Source of the DNA: Hyphomicrobiales bacterium
GTDB lineage: Bacteria > Pseudomonadota > Alphaproteobacteria > Rhizobiales > S144-23
DNA length: 25,482 bases
Assembly (NCBI GenBank): GCA_015494375.1
Contig: WGBL01000213.1
Location: forward strand, 1 to 25,482
Direction of reading: 5' to 3'
Shown here one piece after another: positions 15,616 to 23,576 of this stretch. Each line of letters opens with the position of its first letter. Positions within the stretch are counted from its first letter, which is position 1. A program made the position numbers and the translations under genes. The notes below the pieces were generated by a model. It had not been told where the DNA came from and did not search any database. It was given only the letters and a program-made list of their open reading frames with translations.

Positions 15616-15675
15616 GGCCCGGCTCCTCTCCAAAGCTCACCCCAAATCGCATGCCGCGGCTGCATGCGCCTGGCT
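15601..15675. repeat. Imperfect duplication around the epimerase start
   Basis: The 25 bases at 15601-15625, which cover the epimerase start codon and the beginning of its ribosome site, recur in diverged form at 15651-15675 (both contain ATGCCGCGSCTGCATG). The offset is 50 bases, and the second copy lies in the upstream spacer. Confidence 0.6.
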
Positions 15676-15793
15676 CGCTCCCGGCCCCGGCTTGGTGGCC
15701 GGCTTGGGCTTATGCCGCTTTTCCTGCCGCCTTGCGCCCGCTGAGCGACAAGTTCTGCCGGCGCCGGGCGGGCAACATCTATGAGTTGGCGGC

Positions 15794-16711
15794 CTAATTC
15801 TTCCCCGTGCCCGTCTGCTCCCCGGGCGGTGGCGTACCGCTGACGGTGCGGATGACTGCCGACATGGGACGGCCACCGGCATTGGCGAGCCGACCCTTGA
15901 ATTTCGATTTCAGCTCCTTGTCGTACTTGGGCAGGCTGCTGACGGGCGCTTTCGCCGTCAGATGGACAACCCGGTAGCCCTTGTCCTTGAGCATCTTGAG
16001 GATCTTGGGCATGGCGCGGACCGTCGCCGGCTGGATATCGTGAAAGAGCAGAATGCCTTTGCCCTTCTTTTTCAGGACTTTGAAGAGCCGGCTGATGAGC
16101 CGCTTCTCGCTGCGAATCTTGAAATCAAAGGAATCGATATCGGTCGAGAACACCGCGAGATTGCGCTTGGCGAGATAATCGAGGAGTTCGGGCGAATCTT
16201 TGAGTTGCGGAAACCGGAAGAAGGGGGCGGCACTGTCCTTGACCGCAAAGCGCACCGCACTGATGGTGCTTTCGATCTCCTTTTCGGCCTCGAGAAAGCC
16301 CTTTTTCTTGACCAGCCGCGGCAGATTGGGGTGAGTCCATGTATGGCTGCCGATGGTATGGCCGTCACGGGCCACCTGGCGGAGCACCTCGGGGTAGCCG
16401 AAGGCCTGTTTGCCGGTCGGGAAGAATGTGGCTTTGACGCAGTGCTTGCGCAGCGCCTCGAGGAGCGGCACCGTGCGCTGCGGCAAGGGGCCGTCGTCGA
16501 AGGTGAGCACAACCTCGCCCGGTGCCAGAAAGTCATAGGCCTTGTAGTGCTCGAAACCGAACCCGGGGCCACCCGTTGTGTCGATCTCAACGACGCGGGA
16601 GACACCAAGCCCCTCCTTGTTGCCCGGACAGTTGCCTGCGAACGCGCCTGCCATCCCGCCGCCGATGCCGAGCAGGGCGGCCGCAATCGCAATCGCCAAT
16701 TTTTTGCTCAT
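15794..16711 (-). CDS. Secreted polysaccharide deacetylase (NodB-fold, CE4)
   Basis: The 305-residue protein starts at the ATG at 16709-16711, with AAGGAG 6 bases upstream; the frame extends to a GTG at 16726 that overlaps this site. A signal peptide (KKLAIAIAAALLGIGGGMAGAFA, residues 3-25) predicts export. The CE4 motifs are TFDDGP (70-75, catalytic base and metal Asp), H123-TWT-H127 (metal histidines), FFRFPQL (motif 3, with F and Q where classical NodB has RPPY-like sequence) and LLFHDI near the end (catalytic His). The enzyme would remove N- or O-acetyl groups from a glycan in the envelope; the substrate is not evident. The C-terminal 40 residues are Gly/Pro/Thr-rich. It follows betA in the same direction after 145 bases. 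Confidence 0.9.
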   Translation of the reverse strand: MSKKLAIAIAAALLGIGGGMAGAFAGNCPGNKEGLGVSRVVEIDTTGGPGFGFEHYKAYDFLAPGEVVLTFDDGPLPQRTVPLLEALRKHCVKATFFPTGKQAFGYPEVLRQVARDGHTIGSHTWTHPNLPRLVKKKGFLEAEKEIESTISAVRFAVKDSAAPFFRFPQLKDSPELLDYLAKRNLAVFSTDIDSFDFKIRSEKRLISRLFKVLKKKGKGILLFHDIQPATVRAMPKILKMLKDKGYRVVHLTAKAPVSSLPKYDKELKSKFKGRLANAGGRPMSAVIRTVSGTPPPGEQTGTGKN

Positions 16712-16856
16712 TGAACGCTCCTTCACCTCATCCCCGCATCATCCCCGCGGGCGTTCTTCTGTTTCCGGAGGTGCCCCATGGGCCCATAGGCGCACATGCC
16801 GCCATGCTAAGCGAGCCGCCCGGCAAAATCACGCAAAAACGCGCCGGCGTCTGTCG

Positions 16857-18650
16857 TCATCCTTCGTGATCCTTCGCAATATCCTTTGGTGGGCGCGCAT
16901 TGCTGGCAACGCGCGTCATGTTGCAAGGCGCAGCTCCTCCTGCTCGCTTTCCGGCAGCGGCTAGGGGCCTTACGGGGCGGCCCTGGCGCTGCCGGGCGCG
17001 CCATTCGGGATCGATCCAATAGGGCGCATTGGAGGCCGGCAGAAGCGGCCGGCCGCGGATCATGTCGGCCACGCGCTCGGCGACCATGATCGTGGGCGCA
17101 TTGAGATTGCCGTTCGTGATCACTGGGAAGACCGATGAATCGACAACGCGGAGGTTCTCAAGCCCGCGCACTCGGCAAGCCTCATCGAGCACCGCCTCAG
17201 GATCGTCGCGCGCGCCCATCTTGCACGTCGCACAAGGGTGATAGGCGCTTTCCGCATTCTCGCGGATCCACGCCTCGAGCTCATCGTCGCCCACAACGTC
17301 CGCCCCCGGCGCGATCTCGGGCCCGCGATAGGCGTCGAACGCCGGCTGTGCCACAACCTCGCGCGCAAGCCGCATGGCGATGCGAAAATCCTCCATATCG
17401 CCGGATGCCGAGAGATAGTTGAATCGAATCTCGGGCGGCTCGCGCACATCGGATGATTTGATGCGCACATGGCCGCGGCTTTTCATCTTGTTGGGCCCGA
17501 CATGGATCTGAAAGCCATGGCCGCGAACGGGCGCGCGGCCATCATAGCGCACGGCTGCGGGCAGAAAATGAAACTGCACGTCGGGCCACTTGATGCCGGC
17601 ACGCGAGCGGATGAATCCACAGGCCTCGAAATGATTGGTGGCGCCGAGCCCGGTGCGGAACAACAGCCACTCGAGCCCGATGCGCAACTTGCCGAAGGGG
17701 CCGAAATAGGCGTTGAGCGAGAGGGGCTCGAGGCAGCGGTATTGGCAAAGGGCCTCGAGGTGGTCCTGGAGGTTGGCGCCGACACCGGGCTTGTCGCACA
17801 ACACTTCGATTCCGGCGCGCCGGAGAACATTGGCGGGACCGATGCCCGAGAGCTGCAAGAGGACGGGCGAGCCGATGGCGCCCGCGGCCAGGATCACCTC
17901 CGAGCGACAGTGGGCCGTCAGCGTTTTGCCGCCCCGCTCGAAGACGACGCCCTTGGCCCGGTAGCCCTTGAAGACGATCCGCCGGGCGAGCGCATGGGTG
18001 AGAATGCGTAAGTTGGGCCGATGCGCGACGGGCTTGAGGTAGGCGTTGGCGGTCGACCAGCGCCAGCCGTTTTTCACCGTCATGTGCATGGGGCCGAAGC
18101 CCTCCTGGCGATAGCCGTTGTAATCGGGCGTCTCGAGATAGCCCGCCTCGACGCCGGCCTTTATGAAGGCGCGGTAGAGGGGGTTTTGCATGCCATTGCC
18201 ATTGCAGGTGGCAAGAGGCCCCTCGCCGCCGCGGTAATCGTCGGCGCCGCCCACCCAACTTTCGGCCTTGCGGAAATAGGGCAGGCAGTGGCGATAGCTC
18301 CAACCGCGGGCGCCGGCGCGCTCCCATTCGTCGAAGTCGCATGGATGCCCGCGGACATAGACCATGCCGTTGATCGACGAGGAGCCGCCAAGCACCTTGC
18401 CGCGGGGTGCATGCAGGCGGCGGCCGTTGAGCGCGCGCTCGGGCACGCTCTCAAAGCCCCAGTTGTAGCGGCGCATCCCCATGGGGATGGCAAACGCCGA
18501 GGGCATCTGAATGAAGATCGAGCGATCGCTGCCCCCGGCCTCGATCAGCAGCACCCGCGTTTGCGGGTCCTCGCTCAGGCGATTGGCGAGTACGGCGCCG
18601 GCCGAGCCGGCACCGACAATCACATAATCGGCCCTCAACTGATCGCCCAT
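16857..18650 (-). CDS. betA: Choline dehydrogenase (GMC oxidoreductase)
   Basis: This 597-residue FAD enzyme would oxidise choline to betaine aldehyde at the inner membrane, the first step to glycine betaine. The ADP-binding fold VIVGAGSAGAVLANRL lies at 10-25, GMC signature 1 at about 84-98 (GKVLGGSSSINGMVY) and signature 2 at about 256-270 (GAIGSPVLLQLSGIG). The active-site His is H471 in AYHPCATCKMG and the partner Asn lies in NGNLNAPTIMVAE (513-525). GPEIAPGADV and the end segment AERVADMIRGRPLLP resemble BetA more than other GMC enzymes, but the alcohol substrate remains an inference. About 45 extra residues follow the normal end (after PYWIDPEWRARQR), without known domain. No betB, betI or transporter gene is adjacent. 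The ATG at 18648-18650 has only a weak purine site. Confidence 0.88.
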   Translation of the reverse strand: MGDQLRADYVIVGAGSAGAVLANRLSEDPQTRVLLIEAGGSDRSIFIQMPSAFAIPMGMRRYNWGFESVPERALNGRRLHAPRGKVLGGSSSINGMVYVRGHPCDFDEWERAGARGWSYRHCLPYFRKAESWVGGADDYRGGEGPLATCNGNGMQNPLYRAFIKAGVEAGYLETPDYNGYRQEGFGPMHMTVKNGWRWSTANAYLKPVAHRPNLRILTHALARRIVFKGYRAKGVVFERGGKTLTAHCRSEVILAAGAIGSPVLLQLSGIGPANVLRRAGIEVLCDKPGVGANLQDHLEALCQYRCLEPLSLNAYFGPFGKLRIGLEWLLFRTGLGATNHFEACGFIRSRAGIKWPDVQFHFLPAAVRYDGRAPVRGHGFQIHVGPNKMKSRGHVRIKSSDVREPPEIRFNYLSASGDMEDFRIAMRLAREVVAQPAFDAYRGPEIAPGADVVGDDELEAWIRENAESAYHPCATCKMGARDDPEAVLDEACRVRGLENLRVVDSSVFPVITNGNLNAPTIMVAERVADMIRGRPLLPASNAPYWIDPEWRARQRQGRPVRPLAAAGKRAGGAAPCNMTRVASNARPPKDIAKDHEG

Positions 18651-19036
18651 GGCACCGATCCACTGCTATGCCGTCCACACCCGGCTCCAATGCCATTGTT
18701 GGGCGGTGCCGACAAGTGCGCCTCATACCAGCTCAGCCGGCTTTTCCTACATTCCGGCGTGACCTTGCAATGCCGTCCATGGTGCCCTCAAGCCGGGCTA
18801 TCTGGGACAGCCCCTTGCAAATCAATCCGCGATTGCGCTTATCTTTTCCATGGACCTTTCTCCGTTTTCTGATTTGCACATCCCTCGTGCATGGCTCATT
18901 TGAGGCCGATTCGCCCAAGCGGCAAAGGGGGAAGGTCCATCCCATAATCCTCAACGTCATCAACTCAGTTGCGCGTCCTGAGCACCACTTGCACGCCTCG
19001 CCACCCTTGCCCGCTCCCACCCCTGGTCATGCCCGG
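18651..19036. other. Gene-free region upstream of betA
   Basis: I see no coding sequence with family features or a ribosome site in either strand here. The betA promoter should be within it. It is less GC-rich than the surrounding genes around 18820-18900. It borders the repeat element starting at 19037. Confidence 0.4.
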
Positions 19037-19411
19037 GCGTGACCCACTGCTGTCCGGTAGATTTTTCTGGACATGGCGCATCGCATTGATTCTGCTCCGC
19101 TTCCAGATGGCTCGCGCATTCGGGACACGGTACGGTGCAGCGTTGACTCGCCATTGGTTGGTCCCTCCACCAGCCAGCTTTATTGCCCCCTCCCCCTCGA
19201 GGGGGAGGGTCGGCAAGAGGCGAACGACGAGCCGGAGGCAAGGAGCGGGAAGCTAAGGAGGGGGTGAATCGTGGTGTGCGGTCAATTGGTTATACACATT
19301 CGTTACCTTCCGCAATGACCCCCTCCCGGGCCTCGGGCTTCGCCCTCGGCCCGGCCTCCCCCTAGAAGGGGGAGGCAAAACAACAGTCAACCGGACAGCA
19401 GTGCGTCAAGC
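19037..19411. mobile_element. About 375-bp non-coding element with 22-bp terminal inverted repeats
   Basis: A 14-bp perfect inverted repeat (CACTGCTGTCCGGT 19045-19058 / its complement 19390-19403) extends outward to 22 bp with 20 matches (19037-19058 / 19390-19411). The ends look like insertion-sequence termini, but the interior has no transposase frame, so a MITE or an internally deleted IS is the likely class. I cannot identify a convincing target-site duplication. A hairpin-ended palindromic element is nested inside. Confidence 0.55.
19181..19380. repeat. Hairpin-ended palindromic repeat element nested in the inverted-repeat element
   Basis: The left end is a perfect 22-bp palindrome at 19188-19209 centred on CTCGAG with C/G-run arms. 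The right end is a 9-bp stem at 19355-19363 / 19367-19375 (CCTCCCCCT, loop AGA, complement). The two ends are themselves imperfect inverted copies (TATTGCCCCCTCCCC versus TTTTGCCTCCCCCTT). Between them lie AGGAGGGGGT (about 19256-19265) and ACCCCCTCCC (about 19318-19327) as another inverted pair, and a GC-rich hairpin at about 19327-19354. This resembles the C/G-run palindromic intergenic repeats common in alphaproteobacteria. Confidence 0.6.
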
Positions 19412-19584
19412 GCGGCAATAACGTGTATTTTGTGTTTGTGTCTGTGCACCAGTCTCCACTTCCTGCGCATCGGGCAACGCTCGGGGCGGTACCGCGCTCG
19501 GGGGATATGCAGGAGATAAAAAGCAGCTGTCGTTGATCGTGCCGGGGGCACCTCCCTCAATTCTTGCGGACGGCGGCACCGCTC
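19412..19584. other. Region downstream of dnaE
   Basis: It contains a small hairpin GTGCC/GGCAC (19540-19552) and, further along the minus strand, a T5 run at 19517-19521. The two are too far apart for a classical terminator. CTCAATTCT occurs both just before and at the dnaE stop (near 19557 and 19584), another short duplication. Confidence 0.3.
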
Positions 19585-22500
19585 TCAATTCTCCTGCACG
19601 GCGAGCACGCCGTCCACCTCGGCCAGGGCGGCGGCGCGCTGGGGGGAGATGTCGCGCCTCTCGCCGAGCGCGAGGCTGACCTCGCGACCGAGGTCGGGAA
19701 GCCGTACGAGTAGCCGCACCTCGCCCGCGCCCCTTGCCGAGAGCAGCCCCGCCAGCTCATCGAGCGCCGTCGCACCATTGAGCACCACCGTCAGCCGCTC
19801 CTGCACCCGCCCCGCCGCCTCGTCGAGCGACTGCACCCGGTTCACCCTGAGCCGCATGCCCTCGCCATCGTGCTCACGCTCGGCTTCGAGCCGCACAATG
19901 ACGGTGCGCCCCGTCTCGAGCAACCCATCGGCATCTGCCAGCACATCGGAGAAGACGGCCGCCTCGAATTGTCCGCTGGTGTCGGAGAAGACGACAAAGG
20001 CAAAGCGATGCCCGCTCTTGGCGCGGCGTTCGCGACGGCTGACGACAACGCCCGCCAATGTGCCGTGGGCCTCGCCCCGCTCGATCCGCTCCGCAAATGC
20101 GCTCCAGGTCTCAACACCGAGCCTGTCCAGCACCCCCCGATAGTGATCGAGCGGATGGGCGCTCAGGTAAAAGCCCACCGCCTCGAACTCGCGCGCCAGC
20201 CGCTCGGCGGGCCGCCACGGCCTGGTGTGCACAAGCTCGATCGGGGCGGCGGCCACCTCGGCAGGACCATCGGCGAAAAGATCGTTCTGGCCCGAGGCGC
20301 GGTCGCTCGCCATGCGGTGGGCGGCGGCGAGAATGCGCTCGGTGCTCGCATGCAGGGCGCCGCGCTCGGCGCCCAGGCAATCGAGCGCGCCCGATGCTAT
20401 GAGCCGCTCGAGCGCCCGCTTGTTGATCGCTTGCGGCGCGAGCCGACGTGCAAAATCGCCGAGATCGCGATAGGTCCCGGCGCGCTCCCGCTCCGTGACG
20501 ATGGCCTCGGCGGTGCTCTCGCCAACGTTCTTGAGAGCCGCCAGACTGTAACGGATGGCATCCCCTTCCGGCACAAAGTCGTGAGACGAGTGGTTGATGC
20601 ATGGCGGCCGGATCTCGAGCCCCATGGCGCGCGCCTCATCGACAAAGACGGCAAGCTTGTCGGTGTTGCCAAGATCGAGCGTCATCGAGGCGGCCAGGAA
20701 GGCGACCGGATGGTTGGCCTTGAGATAGGCGGTCTGATAGGCGAGCAGCGCATAGGCCGCCGCGTGCGACTTGTTGAAGCCGTAGCCGGCAAACTTGTCG
20801 ACGAGCTCGAATATGTAATTGGCCTGCGCCTCATCCACGCCGTTGGCCACAGCCCCTTCGACAAAGCGCGAGCGCTGTTTGGCCATCTCGGCCTTGATCT
20901 TCTTGCCCATGGCCCGGCGCAACAGGTCGGCCTCGCCCAATGAGTAGCCCGAGAGCACCTGGGCGATCTGCATCACCTGCTCCTGATAGATGATGACGCC
21001 ATAGGTCTCCTCGAGGATGGGCGCCAGCATCTCGTGGGGGTAGCTCACGGGCTCGCGGCCATGCTTGCGGTTGATATAGGTGGGGATGTTGTCCATCGGC
21101 CCCGGCCGATAGAGCGAGACCATGGCGATGATGTCTTCGAAGCGGTCGGGCTTGAGCTGCTTGAGCGCCTCGCGCATGCCCGCCGACTCGAGCTGGAACA
21201 CGCCAATGGTCCGCCCCTCCGACAAGAGCTCGTAGGTCTTGGGATCATCGAGGCCCAAGCGGGCGAAATCGGGCGCCTCGCCCTCGCCCGATTTGCGGAT
21301 GAGCTCGAGCGTCTTGGCGATCACCGTGAGCGTCTTGAGGCCCAGAAAGTCGAACTTCACGAGCCCCGCCGCCTCCACCCACTTCATGTTGAACTGGGTG
21401 GCCGGGATGGCCGAGCGCGGGTCGCGATAGAGCGGCACCAGCTCGGTCAACGGGCGATCGCCGATGACCACACCTGCGGCATGGGTCGAGGCGTGGCGAT
21501 AGAGCCCTTCGAGCTTCTGGCCGATGTCGAGGAGCTTGGCCACCCGGGGGTCCTCGTCGCGCGCCTCGGCGAGCCGCGGCTCGTCGGCTATGGCTTCTGC
21601 GAGGCTTATGGGGTTGGCCGGGTTGTTGGGCACCATCTTAGAGAGCCGGTCGACCTGGCCATAGGGCATCTGCAACACCCGTCCCACGTCACGCAACACC
21701 ATGCGCGCTTGGAGCTTGCCGAAGGTGATGATCTGCGCCACCCGCTCGGCGCCGTATTTCTCCTGAACATAGCGGATGACCTCGTCGCGCCGTTCCTGGC
21801 AAAAGTCGATGTCGAAGTCGGGCATCGAGACCCGCTCAGGGTTGAGAAAGCGCTCAAAAAGGAGCCCGAACCGCAGGGGATCGAGGTCGGTGATGGTGAG
21901 CGCCCAGGCCACGACCGAGCCCGCACCCGAGCCGCGCCCCGGCCCCACGGGAATGCCTTGCGCCTTGGCCCACTTGATAAAGTCGGCAACGATCAGGAAA
22001 TAGCCCGGGTATTGCATATCGCGGATGACGCCGAGCTCGAAGGCGAGCCGCTCGTAATATGCGTCTTCCGTCGTGCCTGGCGCGGGGCCCGACCGTTTGA
22101 GCCGCGCCGCAAGCCCCGCCCGGGCCTGGCGCTCGAGCTCTTTTGCTTCGAGCGCCGTTTGCGCATCGTCCTTGCGGGCCGCGCCGCTGCTTACGAACGG
22201 CGGCAGGATGGGCGCCCGGCTCACTGGGCGGAAGGCCGAGCGCTGTGCCACCTCGATGGTGTTCTCGATTGCCTCTGGCAGATCGTTAAAGAGCGCGGCC
22301 ATCTCGTCCTGGCTCTTGAAATAATGCTCCGGTGTGAGGCGCCGGCGGTCGCGCTCGCTGATATAGCGCCCCTCGGCAATGCAGATGAGGGCGTCGTGGG
22401 CCTCATAGTCGTCGCGGCTTGGAAAATAGGGCTCGTTGGTGGCAACGAGCGGCAGCCCGTGCTCATAGGCGAGCGCGACCAGCCCGGGCTCAATGCGGCG

Positions 22501-23295
22501 CTCGCTCTCGAGCCCGTGGCGCTGCAGCTCGACATAGAGCCGGTCGCCGAAGATGTCGCGGAGCACAAGCAGGCGCTCTTCGGCGAGCGCACCCTGCCCG
22601 TCAGAGAGCGCGCGGTCGATGGGCCCCTCGGGGCCGCCCGTGAGTGCAATCAGCCCCTCGGCATGCGCGGCCAGAAGGGCGAGGGTGACATGGGGCTCGT
22701 GCGTCTCGGCATGGTCGAGATAGGCGCGACTCGCAAGCGCCATGAGGTTGCGATAGCCGGTCTCGTCTTTTGCGAGGAGTGCGATCTCGCCATCGCTTGC
22801 TTGTTTGCGCTCGTCAGAAGCCTCGCCGGGCGCCGTGCCATTCTCGCCATTCCTGCCGCAAGGTGAGGCTGCCGGGCCCCTTCCGTCGGCTCTGGCCGGG
22901 CTTGCGAACGAAAGCGCAAGCGTCGAGCCAATGATCGGCTGAATGCCGGCGGCCGCCACTTTCTCAGAGAACTCGAGGGCACCGAAGAGATTGTTGCTGT
23001 CGGTGATGGCCAGCGCCACGGCGCCATCGGCCTTGGTCAGCTCAACGAGGCGATCGATGGGCAGCGCGCCTTCGAGCAGCGAATAGGCCGTGTGGGTGCG
23101 CAGATGGACGAAGAGGGGCCGCCTGGCGGCCTCTGCTCGTGCGCGGGCCGAGGCCTTGGCCGCTTTCTTCGCGGACCGTGGCCTGGTGGCCGAGGTTGGT
23201 GCGGGGGCTCCTTTACCACTTGGGCCTCTTCTTCGCCGTCCGCTTCGCCCCCCGCTTCGCTCCGCGGTCTGTCGTACCTTCGTTGCCTTTGCCAT
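19585..23295 (-). CDS. dnaE: DNA polymerase III subunit alpha
   Basis: This 1236-residue protein is the replicative polymerase catalytic subunit. It has an N-terminal PHP domain (from about 61: LFVHLRTHTAYSLLEGALPI; AITDSNNLFGALEF). The polymerase core contains GPGRGSGAGSVVAWAL (451-466) and the catalytic aspartates in PDFDIDF (492-498). Finger and thumb motifs (ITFGKLQARMVLRDVGRVL, HASTHAAGVVI, VKFDFLGLKTLTVI, QLESAGMREALKQLKP, YQEQVMQIAQVLSGYSLGEAD) follow, then a C-terminal OB fold (GTLAGVVVSRRERRAKSGHRF) and the RVQSLDEA region. It is longer than the roughly 1150-1180 residues usual in the family because of a 58-residue Arg/Lys/Ala-rich N-terminal extension and a low-complexity insertion in PHP (about 131-168). 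The ATG at 23293-23295 has GAAGG 5 bases upstream, so the extension appears translated. It lies downstream of lolD, as is usual in alphaproteobacteria. Confidence 0.97.
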   Translation of the reverse strand: MAKATKVRQTAERSGGRSGRRRRGPSGKGAPAPTSATRPRSAKKAAKASARARAEAARRPLFVHLRTHTAYSLLEGALPIDRLVELTKADGAVALAITDSNNLFGALEFSEKVAAAGIQPIIGSTLALSFASPARADGRGPAASPCGRNGENGTAPGEASDERKQASDGEIALLAKDETGYRNLMALASRAYLDHAETHEPHVTLALLAAHAEGLIALTGGPEGPIDRALSDGQGALAEERLLVLRDIFGDRLYVELQRHGLESERRIEPGLVALAYEHGLPLVATNEPYFPSRDDYEAHDALICIAEGRYISERDRRRLTPEHYFKSQDEMAALFNDLPEAIENTIEVAQRSAFRPVSRAPILPPFVSSGAARKDDAQTALEAKELERQARAGLAARLKRSGPAPGTTEDAYYERLAFELGVIRDMQYPGYFLIVADFIKWAKAQGIPVGPGRGSGAGSVVAWALTITDLDPLRFGLLFERFLNPERVSMPDFDIDFCQERRDEVIRYVQEKYGAERVAQIITFGKLQARMVLRDVGRVLQMPYGQVDRLSKMVPNNPANPISLAEAIADEPRLAEARDEDPRVAKLLDIGQKLEGLYRHASTHAAGVVIGDRPLTELVPLYRDPRSAIPATQFNMKWVEAAGLVKFDFLGLKTLTVIAKTLELIRKSGEGEAPDFARLGLDDPKTYELLSEGRTIGVFQLESAGMREALKQLKPDRFEDIIAMVSLYRPGPMDNIPTYINRKHGREPVSYPHEMLAPILEETYGVIIYQEQVMQIAQVLSGYSLGEADLLRRAMGKKIKAEMAKQRSRFVEGAVANGVDEAQANYIFELVDKFAGYGFNKSHAAAYALLAYQTAYLKANHPVAFLAASMTLDLGNTDKLAVFVDEARAMGLEIRPPCINHSSHDFVPEGDAIRYSLAALKNVGESTAEAIVTERERAGTYRDLGDFARRLAPQAINKRALERLIASGALDCLGAERGALHASTERILAAAHRMASDRASGQNDLFADGPAEVAAAPIELVHTRPWRPAERLAREFEAVGFYLSAHPLDHYRGVLDRLGVETWSAFAERIERGEAHGTLAGVVVSRRERRAKSGHRFAFVVFSDTSGQFEAAVFSDVLADADGLLETGRTVIVRLEAEREHDGEGMRLRVNRVQSLDEAAGRVQERLTVVLNGATALDELAGLLSARGAGEVRLLVRLPDLGREVSLALGERRDISPQRAAALAEVDGVLAVQEN

Positions 23296-23576
23296 TCACG
23301 CCTTCCCGGATCGGCTTGCACACGATCGCAACGCGCGTGGTCTCGTGCCCCCGCGAGTGCTCTGCTCCCCGTGCCCTGCACAGCGCACTGGTCGTGCGAG
23401 GCGCCCGACTGAGCCCGACTCACGGGCCCGACCAAGGCCCGACTCGCCGCCGACTCACAAATCCCGACTCACTAATACTGAATAATGCCCGCCCCACGCC
23501 CCACTGCAACCGGCCGAGGGGCGGGCGGTGGACGAGCCGCGCAGCGAGGCGCGAGGCGCCTCAGTGGCAAGGCGCC
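23296..23576. other. lolD-dnaE spacer with CCCGACTC repeats
   Basis: These 281 bases lack a gene. Between 23403 and 23472 the motif CCCGACTC (with small variants) recurs about seven times at irregular spacing. A dnaE promoter may lie here on the minus strand, but no clear hexamers were found. Confidence 0.5.

Noticed and set aside
15616..15633. Upstream TTG start for the racemase gene
   Set aside because: The TTG lies on the Shine-Dalgarno sequence that serves the ATG at 15615.
18733..19241. Minus-strand frames of about 90 codons in the gap between betA and dnaE, some Cys-rich
   Set aside because: They run across the inverted repeat and palindromes, lack ribosome sites, and have no coherent domain.
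21034..22866. Plus-strand open frame of 610 codons opposite dnaE
   Set aside because: It is an antisense shadow of the polymerase core.
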